Part shown: piece by piece, positions 50,930 to 63,100 of the stretch
How positions within the stretch are numbered: position 1 is the stretch's first letter
How the letters are laid out: the number at the start of each line of letters is the position of its first letter
Source of the DNA: Varroa destructor
Lineage: Eukaryota > Arthropoda > Arachnida > Mesostigmata > Varroidae
NCBI RefSeq assembly: GCF_002443255.2
Contig: NW_019211455.1
Coordinates: 38,240,051 to 38,304,050, forward strand
Length of the DNA: 64,000 bases
Reading direction: 5' to 3'
Translations under genes and position numbers: made by a program
Notes under the pieces: generated by a model
What the model saw: the letters and a program-made list of their open reading frames with translations, nothing else
What the model was told of the DNA's origin: nothing
Database searches by the model: none

Positions 50930-51690
50930 CCGCTGTTACTGACCGCACCAGTGTCATCGGTGCGGCTATAACTGCAACATCGATATCCAACATCTTCTTA
51001 CGCCCACTGCGCCTCCGGCACTACCACTGTGTTTCAGCTCTACTACGCTTCTGCGGCGTAGAGGCCCCAACCGCCGCAATCAACAACTGCAACAACAACC
51101 CTGTCCAGTTGTTCGTAGGTCGATTGTTGTTCGTCGGTTCTGTTATTCCATTGCGTTGTGTCGACTCGACTTGTCCTCTTTGAGCCGCCAGACGGCGTGA
51201 AAGTGTCACGCTACCCACGGCGTGAAGTGTTCACTCGAGTCACTCATTGCTTGTTGCAAGACGAGGAGCGGGCTGTAAGGATTAAGAACTTGTGTTACTG
51301 AATGGAACCGATCAGTAGTCTGATAACTACGTACCGTGATCGCCCTTCTTGCCAGCCCTCTCACGTGACCGACCAAACACCCGCAGACGCAGCTCGGCTC
51401 GGACTACCTATATACGTCATGTGTATAACTGCACTCGCTGCCAGATCTCGTTTCCGCATCCCCATCGATACGCTGTCCGGCGACTATCGGCTTAACCCAC
51501 TTACCTCGTCGCCCTTCAACTTTCTAGCCCAGCCCAATCCGGGGAACCAAGGCCAAGAGCCACTACAACTCCCAACAAATTACCCCGTTCACCATGACTC
51601 AAATCTTAGCGACGGGTTGAGTTTTACCCTACATTTAAAAGCGCAGCTTTCTACTTCTATGATACGTCAAGGAGCAGAACCTTAAGCAGG
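50930..51690. other. GC-richer island with CAAC repeats
   Basis: This is a marked shift to GC-rich sequence with CAA/CAAC runs (near 51083-51100), a CCGCACC/GGTGCGG hairpin (50944-50966) and many CpGs. Such sequence is typical of arthropod 5' UTRs. It contains the 127-codon frame listed separately. Confidence 0.4.
51302..51685 (+). CDS. 127-codon ATG frame in GC-richer island
   Basis: It starts at ATG 51302 and ends at TAA 51685. The protein is Pro/Ser/Thr/Gln-rich (FLAQPNPGNQGQEPLQLPTN) with no signal peptide, no membrane segment and no recognised domain. Low-complexity composition, weak Kozak context (T at -3) and the open minus-strand frame upstream (51021-51218) make a translated gene uncertain. 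It could be a UTR-embedded frame. Confidence 0.2.
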   Translation: MEPISSLITTYRDRPSCQPSHVTDQTPADAARLGLPIYVMCITALAARSRFRIPIDTLSGDYRLNPLTSSPFNFLAQPNPGNQGQEPLQLPTNYPVHHDSNLSDGLSFTLHLKAQLSTSMIRQGAEP

Positions 51691-54600
51691 CGTGGATGGA
51701 CAATCATTATGGTGTTAATTCGTATTAGTATACGAGTACATAACATCTATTGTAACAGTTATCATATTTTTGAGAATAATGAGACAGCTAACTATAAATG
51801 GATAATTTGTTAACCTTATGGTGAAATTAATCCAAAAATGGACAATGGATTAATTGGTCCAGCATGAAACTCTTTTTCTGATAACCTTTTTTTGTTTTTA
51901 TTAACGAATACAATTTTCTAGTTAAATTACCTAATTCTAAAGTTTTAGTCGAATAATACTAATACATATTAAAAGAGCATCCAAATTACACATACAGGTT
52001 CAGTAAGTTCTTCTTCTAATAAAAGTCTTGTTTGTCCTGCAACGAACGCTATAATGTTGAATGTTTCAAATACGCCACGCTCACAAAGCTACTTTCCTTG
52101 GAGACGAAGTAGAATCGTGATACGTACCTCGTATTACTTTGTCTTAACCCTACATCTAGTCCGTATATTTTAGAAACACTATCGTAACAATGCATACCTC
52201 TTTTCCTGTAACGCGCCTTACATAATCCGCTCGATCAACCAGAGAAAAAGACCAAGCGGCGACTGAGAAGATAAGTAGTTTTTTTATATTACACGCTTTT
52301 TTACTAGACTTCGTATAAAGAGGACAACTTTAACATACAACGATGAAAGCACCGGAAGCAGTCCTAAAACTACCGTCGCTTCTAAAAAACCGTTTTTGTT
52401 ATTTCCTCTGTTTTGGCTGGCAATAGGCAACTAGTCCATGGGGTCGTACATCTTTTTTAGGTAATGTGTAGTATTTCAATAGGCGAACTATCATTGAAAG
52501 GCCGATAATAAAATGTCATCCATAGTTGGTTTGTTACTAAACTTGATTTATTGTGGGCTAACGTGTGATGCTGTAGCTAACGATGCATAAGTGACAATGC
52601 ATGTTTATAGCTTTTGCTATTTTTTTAGTTTCGGCAAGCATGTTCTGTGTTTCGAAAGGCACACAGCCTTTCCATTGTTGCAACATGCTTAGTACCTGTG
52701 GGTCGGCAGTGAAATGGTAGCTTGTGATTAGCAAATGGTTCCTACTGTAGTAAGGAATGCTGTTGAAAATTTTTTCTCGTAGCAGATACAGCTTTCGATT
52801 AATAATAGTCAGCTGATGTAAGAATGCATGTGAAAACATTTGTATTAATCGATAATCAAAATGATACATTTGGCAACGCACGTACAAGCAATTCTGTGGT
52901 AAGCTTCATTAGTCTCCTAACAGATATGCTAGGTACTTGCGTGAATTCCGCTAGATATTCCCTATAGAGTCATTATCCGGAGGTAATTTATTCAATCCAC
53001 CAAACCGACCACATACTATACAGCTTTCACGCAGCTTCCGCCACAACGGTCATCGTCATCGGAGACACAATGGGGTCAGTTAAACGGACCGGCTGGGAGA
53101 CAACCTCCCGTTATTAGGCTACTAGCGAGGTGCGAACGAAATCTTCTATTCCCATTTCCGAATATCAGAGGAGCGACTGGAAATTTGTGTGTGCGTGTTA
53201 GGCGAATACAAGAAGCTTGTTTGGCACCGTGATTAACTTGTTGTGTGGGTGCCCCTGTGGATGGATATAGTCTCAATTATCTAAATTGCTGAATAAGTTC
53301 AGTTAAATAATTGTCTACATGGATTAGTGGCAATATATATTTTACCAAAGCTCTAATTTAGGTTGATTTGTGCTAAACTCAAATCGTTTCACTCTTATTA
53401 AGAAGATTTTTACGTTCATAAAACCGTTACATATATATAAGCTTGCATTCGACTGCTATTAGTTACTGATAAAGCTCGAAAACAACGATTTCGAAAATGA
53501 AACGAGTGAGTGTTACACTGTGAGGAGAGGTATTGTTGGTTTACTTCTGGAGAACGTTTAAAATGATCAAAGTGTCCTTTAAAAACAAAATACAGTTTAA
53601 ATAAATATAAACAAAGTACAGTATATTTCATAATGTACTTAAACTTTTTCACACAATCGTTTTTTTCTATATTGACGTGTTAGCGCAAGAGGTATTTTGC
53701 AGCTGTGGTCCATTAGCAGATCTATGCCTGTATTTGAACTCTTCCGTTCAAAAGAAAGAATCCTCATTTGAAAACATATAATATACTTGAATAAACGCAT
53801 AAATTAAAAGAAACTGTAGCCCTCAAAGACCTTCCACTATAATTAGAAGTTGTCAGCATCAGTCAACAAATCCGAGTAATAGAAAGAACGCCGAATGTAG
53901 ATAAGCCATGCCAGGGTCAGCTGTGGAAATAGTTGTCATTGCAGACAATATATTAAATATGCACACAATAGTTTGAAGAACGTGAAATCGCAGCTATTAT
54001 TAAGTACAGAGTACTGTAAAGTTTACATTAATAGTGGAAAAATACGGAAGGACTGAAGGTAGCACACTGCATCCTTGGACCGTATACTATTTTACGTCGT
54101 GTTTTAGATTCAGTCAAAATCTAGAAGCTGTTCAAGATGCTGTATCTGATTTAGCTGTCCAATTGACTGTGGCAATTTAAGGTATATTCGATGCTTTGAA
54201 AAACGGCCCACTTAGGGGAAAATGGTGTACTATATGATATAAATAGCTAATGTAAATTATAAAAAACTCGGCAAAAAAATTGGAGCGGTGGGCACATGGT
54301 CAGGATAACACATCTTGGATCTCTCTGTTTACATGTGAATCTTACTAAATCAAGTTCCTTAAAAACATACGCTACGTTGGCATATGTGAAAACACGAGGC
54401 CTAGAAATTTCAAGCTACACGTTTAGTGCTATTTGTAAAAGTGTAAATCCGGCCACAAACACCATATGGATTAGCCTTCCTTCCTTCTTCATACATATGT
54501 ATCTATAAATGTTTATTAGATGTGGAAATCACACTGTTCTACATGCTGGCCGGTCTTGCACCCTAATACCCACGTAGATACAGGCTGGGAGCGATCTAGG

Positions 54601-55269
54601 AATTGAGAGAGACAGAAAGCCTCAACGAAAAGGATTATAAGTCGCTATCTAATGACCTCTCTGCTCGCTTTGATATGAGTAAGCCTTGGTTTTCTGCGGG
54701 TACCCTAATGGACTCTAAATGTTGCGAAGCTTCAATTTATTGCAAAGCATGTACGTTCACTGAGGCATAGTTAGAGTTGAAAAGCGATGACATGGATTAC
54801 GTCTTTCGTATTTGGCGTTGCTCGAGCTCCGGGTAGTATACATTTTAGGCCAACTAATTTCAAATTGGTAGTTTCCCACAACGATAAAATAGGTAAACAG
54901 AAATAGTGTTAACCTTTTCAGAATGTAGAGGAAAATTGAGCTCATGGTCCAGGAGCTATATAAACAACTCCGTTGTTCTAACAAGGAGATGTTGACTAAA
55001 AATTTTAGTGCAGTCAAACCGCGAAAATTTTTCAGATGCACATCGATCAAACATTTAGTGTAGTTTAAGACATTTTTCTTTCGTCAGTTTTTAAATATGG
55101 AACCATATGCAATTCAATGAACGCTTACTGTAAACAAGAAAAACATCGGTTTGTTTTTGCCACAGTTTCGCTAATCTCAAAGTTAGAATTTAAAAAACAC
55201 AGTAAAAGTAATTTCATTTAATTATATTACATGGGAGCTGTATAAGCCGGGGTGAGGTAAAAGGGGTCC
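51691..55269. other. AT-rich stretch
   Basis: No gene, RNA or repeat family is recognised. Hydrophobic short frames (for example 53416-53652 minus) are typical of AT-rich noise. Confidence 0.5.
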
Positions 55270-55395
55270 TTGTAAAGGCTTAGTCGGTAACGGATTTATC
55301 TGCTTATTCTAGGGATGCGTTGTGGTCCGGGTTCGAAGCCGGGCATAGACTCACTTTACTTCATGCTGAGAGCTAACTGTTTCGTAGAATGTATA
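55270..55395 (+). mobile_element. SINE-like repeat, copy 5 (best preserved)
   Basis: An A box (GGCTTAGTCGGTAACG, 55277-55292) and a perfect B box match (GGTTCGAAGCC, 55330-55340) are in the correct order, about 50 bases apart. Family core GGGCATAGACTCAC and tail TTCATGCTGAGAGCTAACTG follow, then TTTCGTAG. The T-arm-like stem around TTCGAAG has one G-G mismatch. The anticodon arm does not fold cleanly, so this is a tRNA-derived SINE or tRNA relic rather than a functional tRNA. Confidence 0.65.
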
Positions 55396-56929
55396 ACGGC
55401 GTTTCCGGACGTAAAACTCGAAACAGAAAAATGCCATTGCATCTAAGCATATAGAAAACCAGATACAGTTGATGTTAATTTTATAAAAAAAAAATCAAGA
55501 GAACTAAGTGGCCTTAGAGTACAACTCAATATAGTGGGAATGCATAATGTATATACATGCCTATTTTCGAAACGGCATCGCAGTTTCGCACTCGTCGTAC
55601 CACATATCGTTGTTGTCAACAAAATGTCAAATGTGGTTGACGACCCGATTGGCGTAGTGCATTATTAATGTTGCCGACATATGCATTAAACTGCGAATGA
55701 CTATGACCATGAGTCAGAACTTACCATGACTAATTACCTATTATAAGTCCTGTAAATCTTAGTGCAATCTAATTATCTTTATTTATCTTTGAGGAACTGT
55801 AGTTACTGTTCCTCTTCACTTATCGATCAAAATGCATCAGTAGCTAACTCATTCAAAAGATAAATTCACAGAACGCCATAAAACTTCATCATTTGTCTAC
55901 TGTAGTTCTACAAAAAAATTCTTTAATCTGCCTAACTTGTAATTGATTGAAAAGTATCAGCAGCATCGGCTTCTACAGTTAATCACCACTTTTTATAAGA
56001 AAAAGGCATTTTGTGCTTAGTTTTGTTGGGTAAACAATATTAAACGTCAATTCGATCGAGGTCCTTCTGCTCTGAAAGCTTGAACAGAAAAGCTTTAATT
56101 ATATATCACAGTTATTAAAATAATTATTTTTTTCAATATTGTTATTGATTTACTTCTTATGTTTTTCTTATGTACTTAGTAATAAGTAATGCATTTCGAG
56201 TATTTGATAGGCCGCTAAGACAGTAGCATGATAAGATATATATATATATATATATATATGTATTTTTTAAATAGCCTGATTGCTATTCACCCAAATGCTT
56301 AAAAAAAAATGCTGCTTAGCCCTAAAGGGTTTTTTTTTCTCTGATTTCGTTTATCTTACTGATATGGTTGCAAATATTAGTGATTCATTATTGAAGTAAA
56401 CAGAAAAACACAAAATTGATGGAGCTTTGTAAACGAAGTATGCATAAAAAAGAGGGTTTAGTTTATTCGTAATTTGAATACAAGCTACTTCCATCAGGTC
56501 TTCGGGCGATACGTGTAAATAGATTATTTTATCACAAGAAGCTTTTCTTAACAATTTCGACTATCTGTGAAAAGCTATTACAATACAAATTCGACATAAA
56601 TTGTTACAATCATACTAAAAGAAATACGGAATGTTCTAGTGCAGGCAGGTGACATATTGATTTTTTATTATAGCATAGATAATTCTTGTGGGGTTCTATA
56701 AATGTTGAACAATAGCAGACTTCTTAATATAGTACTATCATCTTTACAGGCATACTTTAATAATACTATGTGTTAACCAAACAATCAAATCTGCATAGCA
56801 AACAATGAGAGTCGGTCACGTTTGTTGGTGAGGACTTTTACTTGGCTCGGGTTGTTTTTTTTTACGATAGTGGCTGCTTGGAATCACTCAGAACTTAGTC
56901 CATAAGATGGGCGCTAGTCCCTAAGTAGC
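55396..56929. other. AT-rich stretch
   Basis: Contains the TA microsatellite at 56236-56259. No gene is recognised. Confidence 0.5.
56236..56259. repeat. (AT)12 microsatellite
   Basis: Uninterrupted AT dinucleotides. Confidence 0.95.
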
Positions 56930-58240
56930 GCAAAAGCGAGGTGTCGTAGAAGGAAGGGGCGGGTAAGAGTCGTGCAGGCAGAATCGAGAAAGGGAACATG
57001 GCTAGAGAACGGGCAAGCGGATAAGTCAAGTTCTTCCCCTCCTTCCGCCCTACGATCTTTGAACCGACTCACATCGACAGAATAGGGAGATCCGCATAAA
57101 GCAGCCATGGCGATGGTGAACGAAGCAAAAAAGGGCTGCGCACGCTAGGCTGCGTAGATAAAAACACCTCGATATCTTGTGCTCTCTCGCATAAACACAC
57201 ACATACACACAGACATCTTTTTGTCCAAGACAGTTTTCTCGGTTTTTTGCAGCCGTTTCTTCTTCAAAGTTTTTTTTACCTTTTCAGCACCGTGCTTTTC
57301 TTCGAGCGCAATGCAAGGGTGTACTCTATCGGCGTCACCGCCGTGGCTGGCTTTACACTTGCGCAGGAGACAAACTGTAAAAAAGGAGAGCGATGACGAC
57401 AAAGAAAGAACAACCCTCAGCGCCTCTCCACCCTCTCTTTCTGTAGTCCCCTCTTGGCAGGTCCGTAAGTTAGTTGGCCGCTTGCTGGTGTGCTGGTGCT
57501 GGCATGATGCTAAGGCTGTCATAAGGTCTCAGTCATGCTACCATAAGGCTTGCTACTTCCACGGTTACTGTCACTATCGAGGGAGCCGTCATCGTGCTTG
57601 TCTCGTCTAGCTCGCATGCTCGGTGGGTCAATTGCTTTACCTGCTCTGTTCCGCTCTTTTCTTACATTTCTTGGCCCATGTACGCAAAGGGACGAAAAGC
57701 AGGGCATGAATGGAATAGGGAGTAAGAATGCCCGTCGACTCAGAGGAGCCATGGGAACCTTCCCGTTTCCACCCTCTAGTCAGTCACCCCTGCTTCCACA
57801 TTTGTGGGGGGAAAAAGCAGAAAAAAAAAAAGAAGAAATTAATGCGTGGAAAACCTGCATCACGCTTTGTACAACTAACAACAAGGGTAGTGGCAAGAAA
57901 AAGGGCGCGAAGGCGATGGCGGAGGACGGCAGGGGTGTTCACATACAGCTGCCGACGTACTTGTAGCTGTCGACAGTTACGTCTGCTGCTATGATGAAAA
58001 CATCTGTGAGCAGAGATTTAACTACGCAGTTGAGAAGATGCGAAAAACTGGGGGCTAGCGGCACTACAGAGCCGACAAGCAACGCGCGATGCAATCATAG
58101 TCTAGGCCTGTCTGTGGTCCTATGTGTGTGCACGTATATGGCGACAAGTGAAGAACACAGGGGATCTCAGAGACGTGGTGCTTGTGGAAAGGCTGACTAT
58201 GTAGCGCGAGGAGCGGAGGTTATAAGGACGTCAGCGTGAC
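56930..58240. other. largest GC-richer island of the window
   Basis: About 1.3 kb of GC-richer, CpG-containing sequence, with simultaneous open frames on both strands. Plus-strand frames are 57179-57610, 57550-57966, 57728-57994 and 57991-58239. Minus-strand frames are 56914-57108, 57145-57522 and 57519-57752. Frames open in several registers mean composition, not clear coding. The frame from ATG 57728 is very basic (a Lys run followed by RKRARRRWRR). No family is recognised. A promoter plus 5' exon of an unseen gene is the most economical reading; an old GC-rich repeat is the alternative. Confidence 0.35.
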
Positions 58241-59836
58241 AAGCTATGATGATGAAATAAAACGGGTGGATCTGGTTGACGCAAGCCGCAGCGCAAGGCC
58301 GTCATGGTGTGGCAATGTACCACCACCAACACTTAAATACCTTAGTATAATTCAATTGAACGCATTCAAATCTTTTAAATGAGTAGAATTTCAATACTGT
58401 TGGACGCTCATCAAAGTAACTACTATGTATAAAGAAATATCATTTTACACGGGTAAGAATCCTGAAAGAGGCCAACAGATGGTCCTGAGGGCATATAAGT
58501 CTATAATATTGAATATAATATATCCTACGGATAAATCGTAAGTTTAGAGGCTTCTACTGTTCGTTAAAAATGATATGTACGATTCACCAAATGACTCAGA
58601 AAGAATATATCAAAATATATGACAGAAGGTAGTATGAAATGTCGATACCAACAGTGTCCTAGGCCTTTGAATGGCCGTTTAATGATGCCAATACTTTGTC
58701 GGCTAAATGTAAAGTTGCCGACTTACAAGTGTAAAACCGTTTACGTCATGTGACCCCATATAATTTATTCTGTACTGAGCAGAACAATTTCCAAGCTTTA
58801 GCGTTGGCACAAATTATTGTTAGAGATTAACATATGGCATTTTACAGGTCTATTGAAAAAACCCCAGATAAGTCGAGTAGGGCCCACCCCGGTTAGGCAG
58901 CAAATTATCAATGCTCTACCTAAAAAAAGATGATTCTGAGGAGTAAGTAGTAAGCTCAAAACAGCCAATTCTAAATAGAAAAACATTTTTTTTTTCTTAC
59001 TGAAAAGCTTGTTTATCGAATATACGACTAAAACAAACCTCTACAGTGACGTTTAATTAATATATTAAAAATTACACAATACAGCACTACATAAAAAATA
59101 TGAGGAACCAATTAAAATGAATGCAGATCGATAACACGATTACGATAAGGCTTGTTCAATGCTTTAGAGTCCTAAAAATAACGCAGTTGGGTTCTGAACA
59201 ACACAAAGGAGAAAGAGACGAGGCAAAAATACTTTTGATGCAAGGATGCCTGTGAATAGCATCGATTCAACAGAGCTCAGTGTTTCATTAACAAAACAGG
59301 CACCTAACAATATAATTCAAAAGAATTTCAAGCACGTAGCGAAACAGATCATTATTTCTTAACACCTTCAAACTGTTGCGACTAAGGTAGGTTCTACAAC
59401 TGATGACACTGTTTCAGCTATGCAACAAGTTATATTAGAGGTAACTCGATTCATAATCTAGCAATGTAATAATTAAAAGGGCAAATTTACTTTTAGATAA
59501 GTGAAGATATGATTTACTTTGTGGCTGGACAATTTTTCCAGAGTTTCCCGAGGCTGCGAACCTTCCTGTTTTTTCTCCTAGGCTATAGTTCGCTTGACCG
59601 ACGTGGGCCGGTTTTTGTTTCAAATGGCTGCAGTTGATAGATGTCAAGCAAAGGTTGCTCGTATAGCAAGCGCTACGGCTGCAGCCTTGCTTGCTGCACG
59701 TCGCAGGGGCTGGCCGCCGTAAAAGCCATGTTTATGCACACGATGATGCCTCGTCCTTTGATTTTCTAAACACCATTGTAATAAATAAGCCTAATAATCT
59801 TATTATGGTTATCGTTATTGCACCACTGTCATTGCC
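58241..59836. other. AT-rich stretch
   Basis: No gene, RNA or repeat is recognised. Confidence 0.5.
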
Positions 59837-60130
59837 ATGTCGCAACTACGAAAAGTCCTCCTGCTATTCTTCTACGTGTTCCTAATATTACATGTACACC
59901 CTGCTTACTCATTCCCTCTTTCATTCGTCTATCCGTTGAGCGTACGATACACGCTTCTGCTGTACTGGGCTCGCTTCCACGACATAGCCTGTATTTCTAG
60001 CGCTCTTTTACTGCTGCTGGGATTGGTGCTGCAGCTGCCATTGCGTCACAGCAGCAACAGACAGCATGACCTACCTCTTTACAGAAACAAAGGGGTACGT
60101 ATAATCCGGTTCTCGACCCTCCGAAGATAG
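59837..60130 (+). CDS. ATG frame with signal-peptide-like start
   Basis: A 97-codon frame from ATG 59837. Residues 1-25 look like a signal peptide: MSQLRKV, then a hydrophobic core LLLFFYVFLILHV, then HPAYS with a plausible cleavage after Ser. A second hydrophobic stretch (LLLLLGLVLQL) lies near residues 57-67. A donor-like GTACGT follows codon GGG near 60095, so it might be a first exon. No family is recognised. Hydrophobic frames are common by chance in T-rich DNA. Confidence 0.2.
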   Translation: MSQLRKVLLLFFYVFLILHVHPAYSFPLSFVYPLSVRYTLLLYWARFHDIACISSALLLLLGLVLQLPLRHSSNRQHDLPLYRNKGVRIIRFSTLRR

Positions 60131-63100
60131 CGGGTTATCGTTTCGTATAGTACATGCGCGCATGAACAAATCCAGTAACCGGTTTCTGCAATCAGGTATG
60201 ATTGATAACACAACACTATTACCAGCACTGTCAATGCCATTCTCAGAGATTCCATAAATCATTTTAATACCCCATAATGAGCAGGCAAATCCATGTTGGT
60301 CATTGAATTTTTATTATTTACTGGATTTTAGTTTACGAGCTGAAACAGTTAGTACGCAGATTAGTCATCACTTGAGTGTTATTAATTTCGCACAGTATTA
60401 TATCTAAACGGAGTTCACTTACGAAGAATAATGTATATATAGATATAAAATGAGATGCAGTACGAAATATGTATATAAGGGAAAAGACTTGACCGAATTA
60501 TTAAACCATCTTAGTTACAGAAAAGCTGTGGAGAGGTTTTTTAATAGTAGCAAAATAAAAAGTAAGCATAGTGTCCACAGCTACCTGCCTCAGACCAGAG
60601 AGAGCGATGAAATCCACTACTCGAAAACGGTTATCAAATGCGATGGATTAGAATAACAAAGCTCATAGTCACTGTAGTTTAATAGCCAAAAAAATATTAT
60701 TTATAAAATTCACTAGACGAAAATAAGCTGTCGCCAGATTAGGATATAATTAATTTCTTCGACATATAGGACCCCGGTATATCACCACCGTTTTAGCTGC
60801 ACGCCAGTTTTTGTGGGCGATAGTTTCATGTTAGAGATCTGGTTCTCCCATAACGACAAGTTGAACAAATGCAGTAAAAATGTTCTATTTGTATTAATTT
60901 TCCCAAATCATCTAATTTAAGGTTTGTTTTAATTCTAATTTAACGTTTTGCGTTACGAAAGAGCGCAAAATTAACGCAAACTTTCAAAAATGGGTTTCGA
61001 AATGCAAATAAATTCGAGGCAGTGCATAGATTGATATTCATCCAATTTTTAATGCTTTTTAATGTTTAATACCTTCTGATTTTTTTCTGACTTACCTAAA
61101 GCGCATGAATTTATTTTCCAGATGTCTACTGAGGTTATTGTACCTGAGGCTCGGGCAAAACTTTTTCACACTTCTAGCTAGTTACTAATACGTTACTTGT
61201 CGAACGTGAAGGTACATTCTGTTAGACTGATTTCAACAAGTTTCCAATGATGCGATTCGGGGTCGCTTTTTTCAACTTCAACCGATTCATCCACCTTGTC
61301 ATTTAGAGGCAACTTTCGTAGGCGAATTTCTCAGTGTCAATGCTTTTTCTCGGCATTCTCTACCTAGTTAATCTCTATTGCTGCCCCTACTCATTGGTCT
61401 TTTTCTTTATTCGACATATCCTTAGTAGGCATCTATGGGTGCAAGCTCTCAACACTTCACTCTTTGACCCAAAGCTCGTGCACCGTTGCTCTTTAGTATT
61501 ACAATATTATGAGTGGCCGTCGTTATCGTCAAAAAACTGGACCAAACACACCCTTCCGCTTTGAGTAATGATATGCTTCGACGACAAGGTGAAAGACAGA
61601 GCACAAAGAGACCGACGCTAACCAACCGTCCAATATCGCTCACCTTTAACAGGGAAAACATTCTACATAAAGAGACTAGTAAGCGATAGAGGAGACAGGC
61701 ACGGTGAGAGAAAAAATACTCCACGAAGGCGTTCTTACTTGGTGCGCACTCATGTTTAGCCGCGCTCATTATTCAGCGCACATATTGTTCCGATCTTAAA
61801 GCTAGTTTAAAAGCTATCGCAATCTCATTGACGAAATGTACTGATTTCTCAACTGAAGTAACTGTCCATGTCACAGCATTACTTTGCTCGCGCGCTATAG
61901 TGTGGCCACATGTTGGTTCTGACGTTCTACGAAATTTAAGCGCATTTCACATCCGCGCATATATGCTCACTAATTGGTTGTTCTCTCAAGTAGGTCACCT
62001 GTGATGTACTATCGATCGCTTTTGGTTCAGTTTCTACATTATTCAAGTCAATTTTCGAACCCAGATTTTGGGATGTTTTACACTTTCAACAAAATATACT
62101 GCCTGCTAAAACGCGTCAACCAACTTCAACATGAAAGGCTTTTATACAACAAAATAATGTTTGTCGCCATCTTTAGTACTATTTGGCTACTTAGTGCATA
62201 CGCTAGGTGTTCATGACGCTTTACTATATTAGAAAGTCCTTTGTGGCACTCGAAAAGTATGGGTATACGTTATAGCTTTAACTCGATAGACACGTACACA
62301 CATTTCTTGATCCATAACAATGTTCTAGAACAGTCGCCTATATAACACTTCAGCGCCGAGTCGATGTACATAACTCATCCCATAGCTGCCCCTCGTCCTT
62401 AAGTCGGTTTACCAACCTGATCCTACCAGAGATCTACCTAACCATCTTTGAACGATATGTCTGTACGAGACAAAGACAGTGAGTTTTCTTCTTTGCGATT
62501 GTTCTAGTGTATGTGTTGTAAAACAGCCGGTGCCTTTCTATCAACAAAAAGCCCGCGAAGCTTTAAACTTGCATTCCATTGACCGCGCTCAATTTCTAAT
62601 GAGCAGTAACTTTCTTCGTTATTATGGTACCAGCGAACAGCGTTCGCAGCGTTTAATCGCTCTCGCAATTTCATGTATGCTTTTAAACCATGAATTTTAT
62701 ATGTACATGTACCAAGGTTACCTTAGACCAAGGCAATAAAATTGTACCACATTTCATGTGACCTTACAAGCAGACCGTTTTTCATTGGCTTCTTTAAGAT
62801 TCCTCGACGCTTACAACCAAACCAATGCAAAAGCACACAGTCACTGCTCTTTCAGCTCCGATTTGTCAATCTGATACTTGTCCTTACTTAGCGATGCAAC
62901 ATTACGAATCAAATTGCATTTGCATTATGGGACTTTCTATAGCTTCAAGCATCTGCTACTGTACCCATTCAAGTATGTATCCGTAATGTTGGATGCCAAC
63001 GCTGGTTTTCTGGCCCTTTTCCATGGATCCTTCCACTTCTTACAACTATTTGACTTTTTTTAGCAAGTGTGGCACTTTGCATGGTACACTATATCGACTG

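Noticed and set aside
55270..55345. Functional tRNA gene
   Set aside because: A and B boxes are present, but the anticodon arm does not fold and the T stem has a mismatch. Related copies elsewhere show it is a dispersed repeat.
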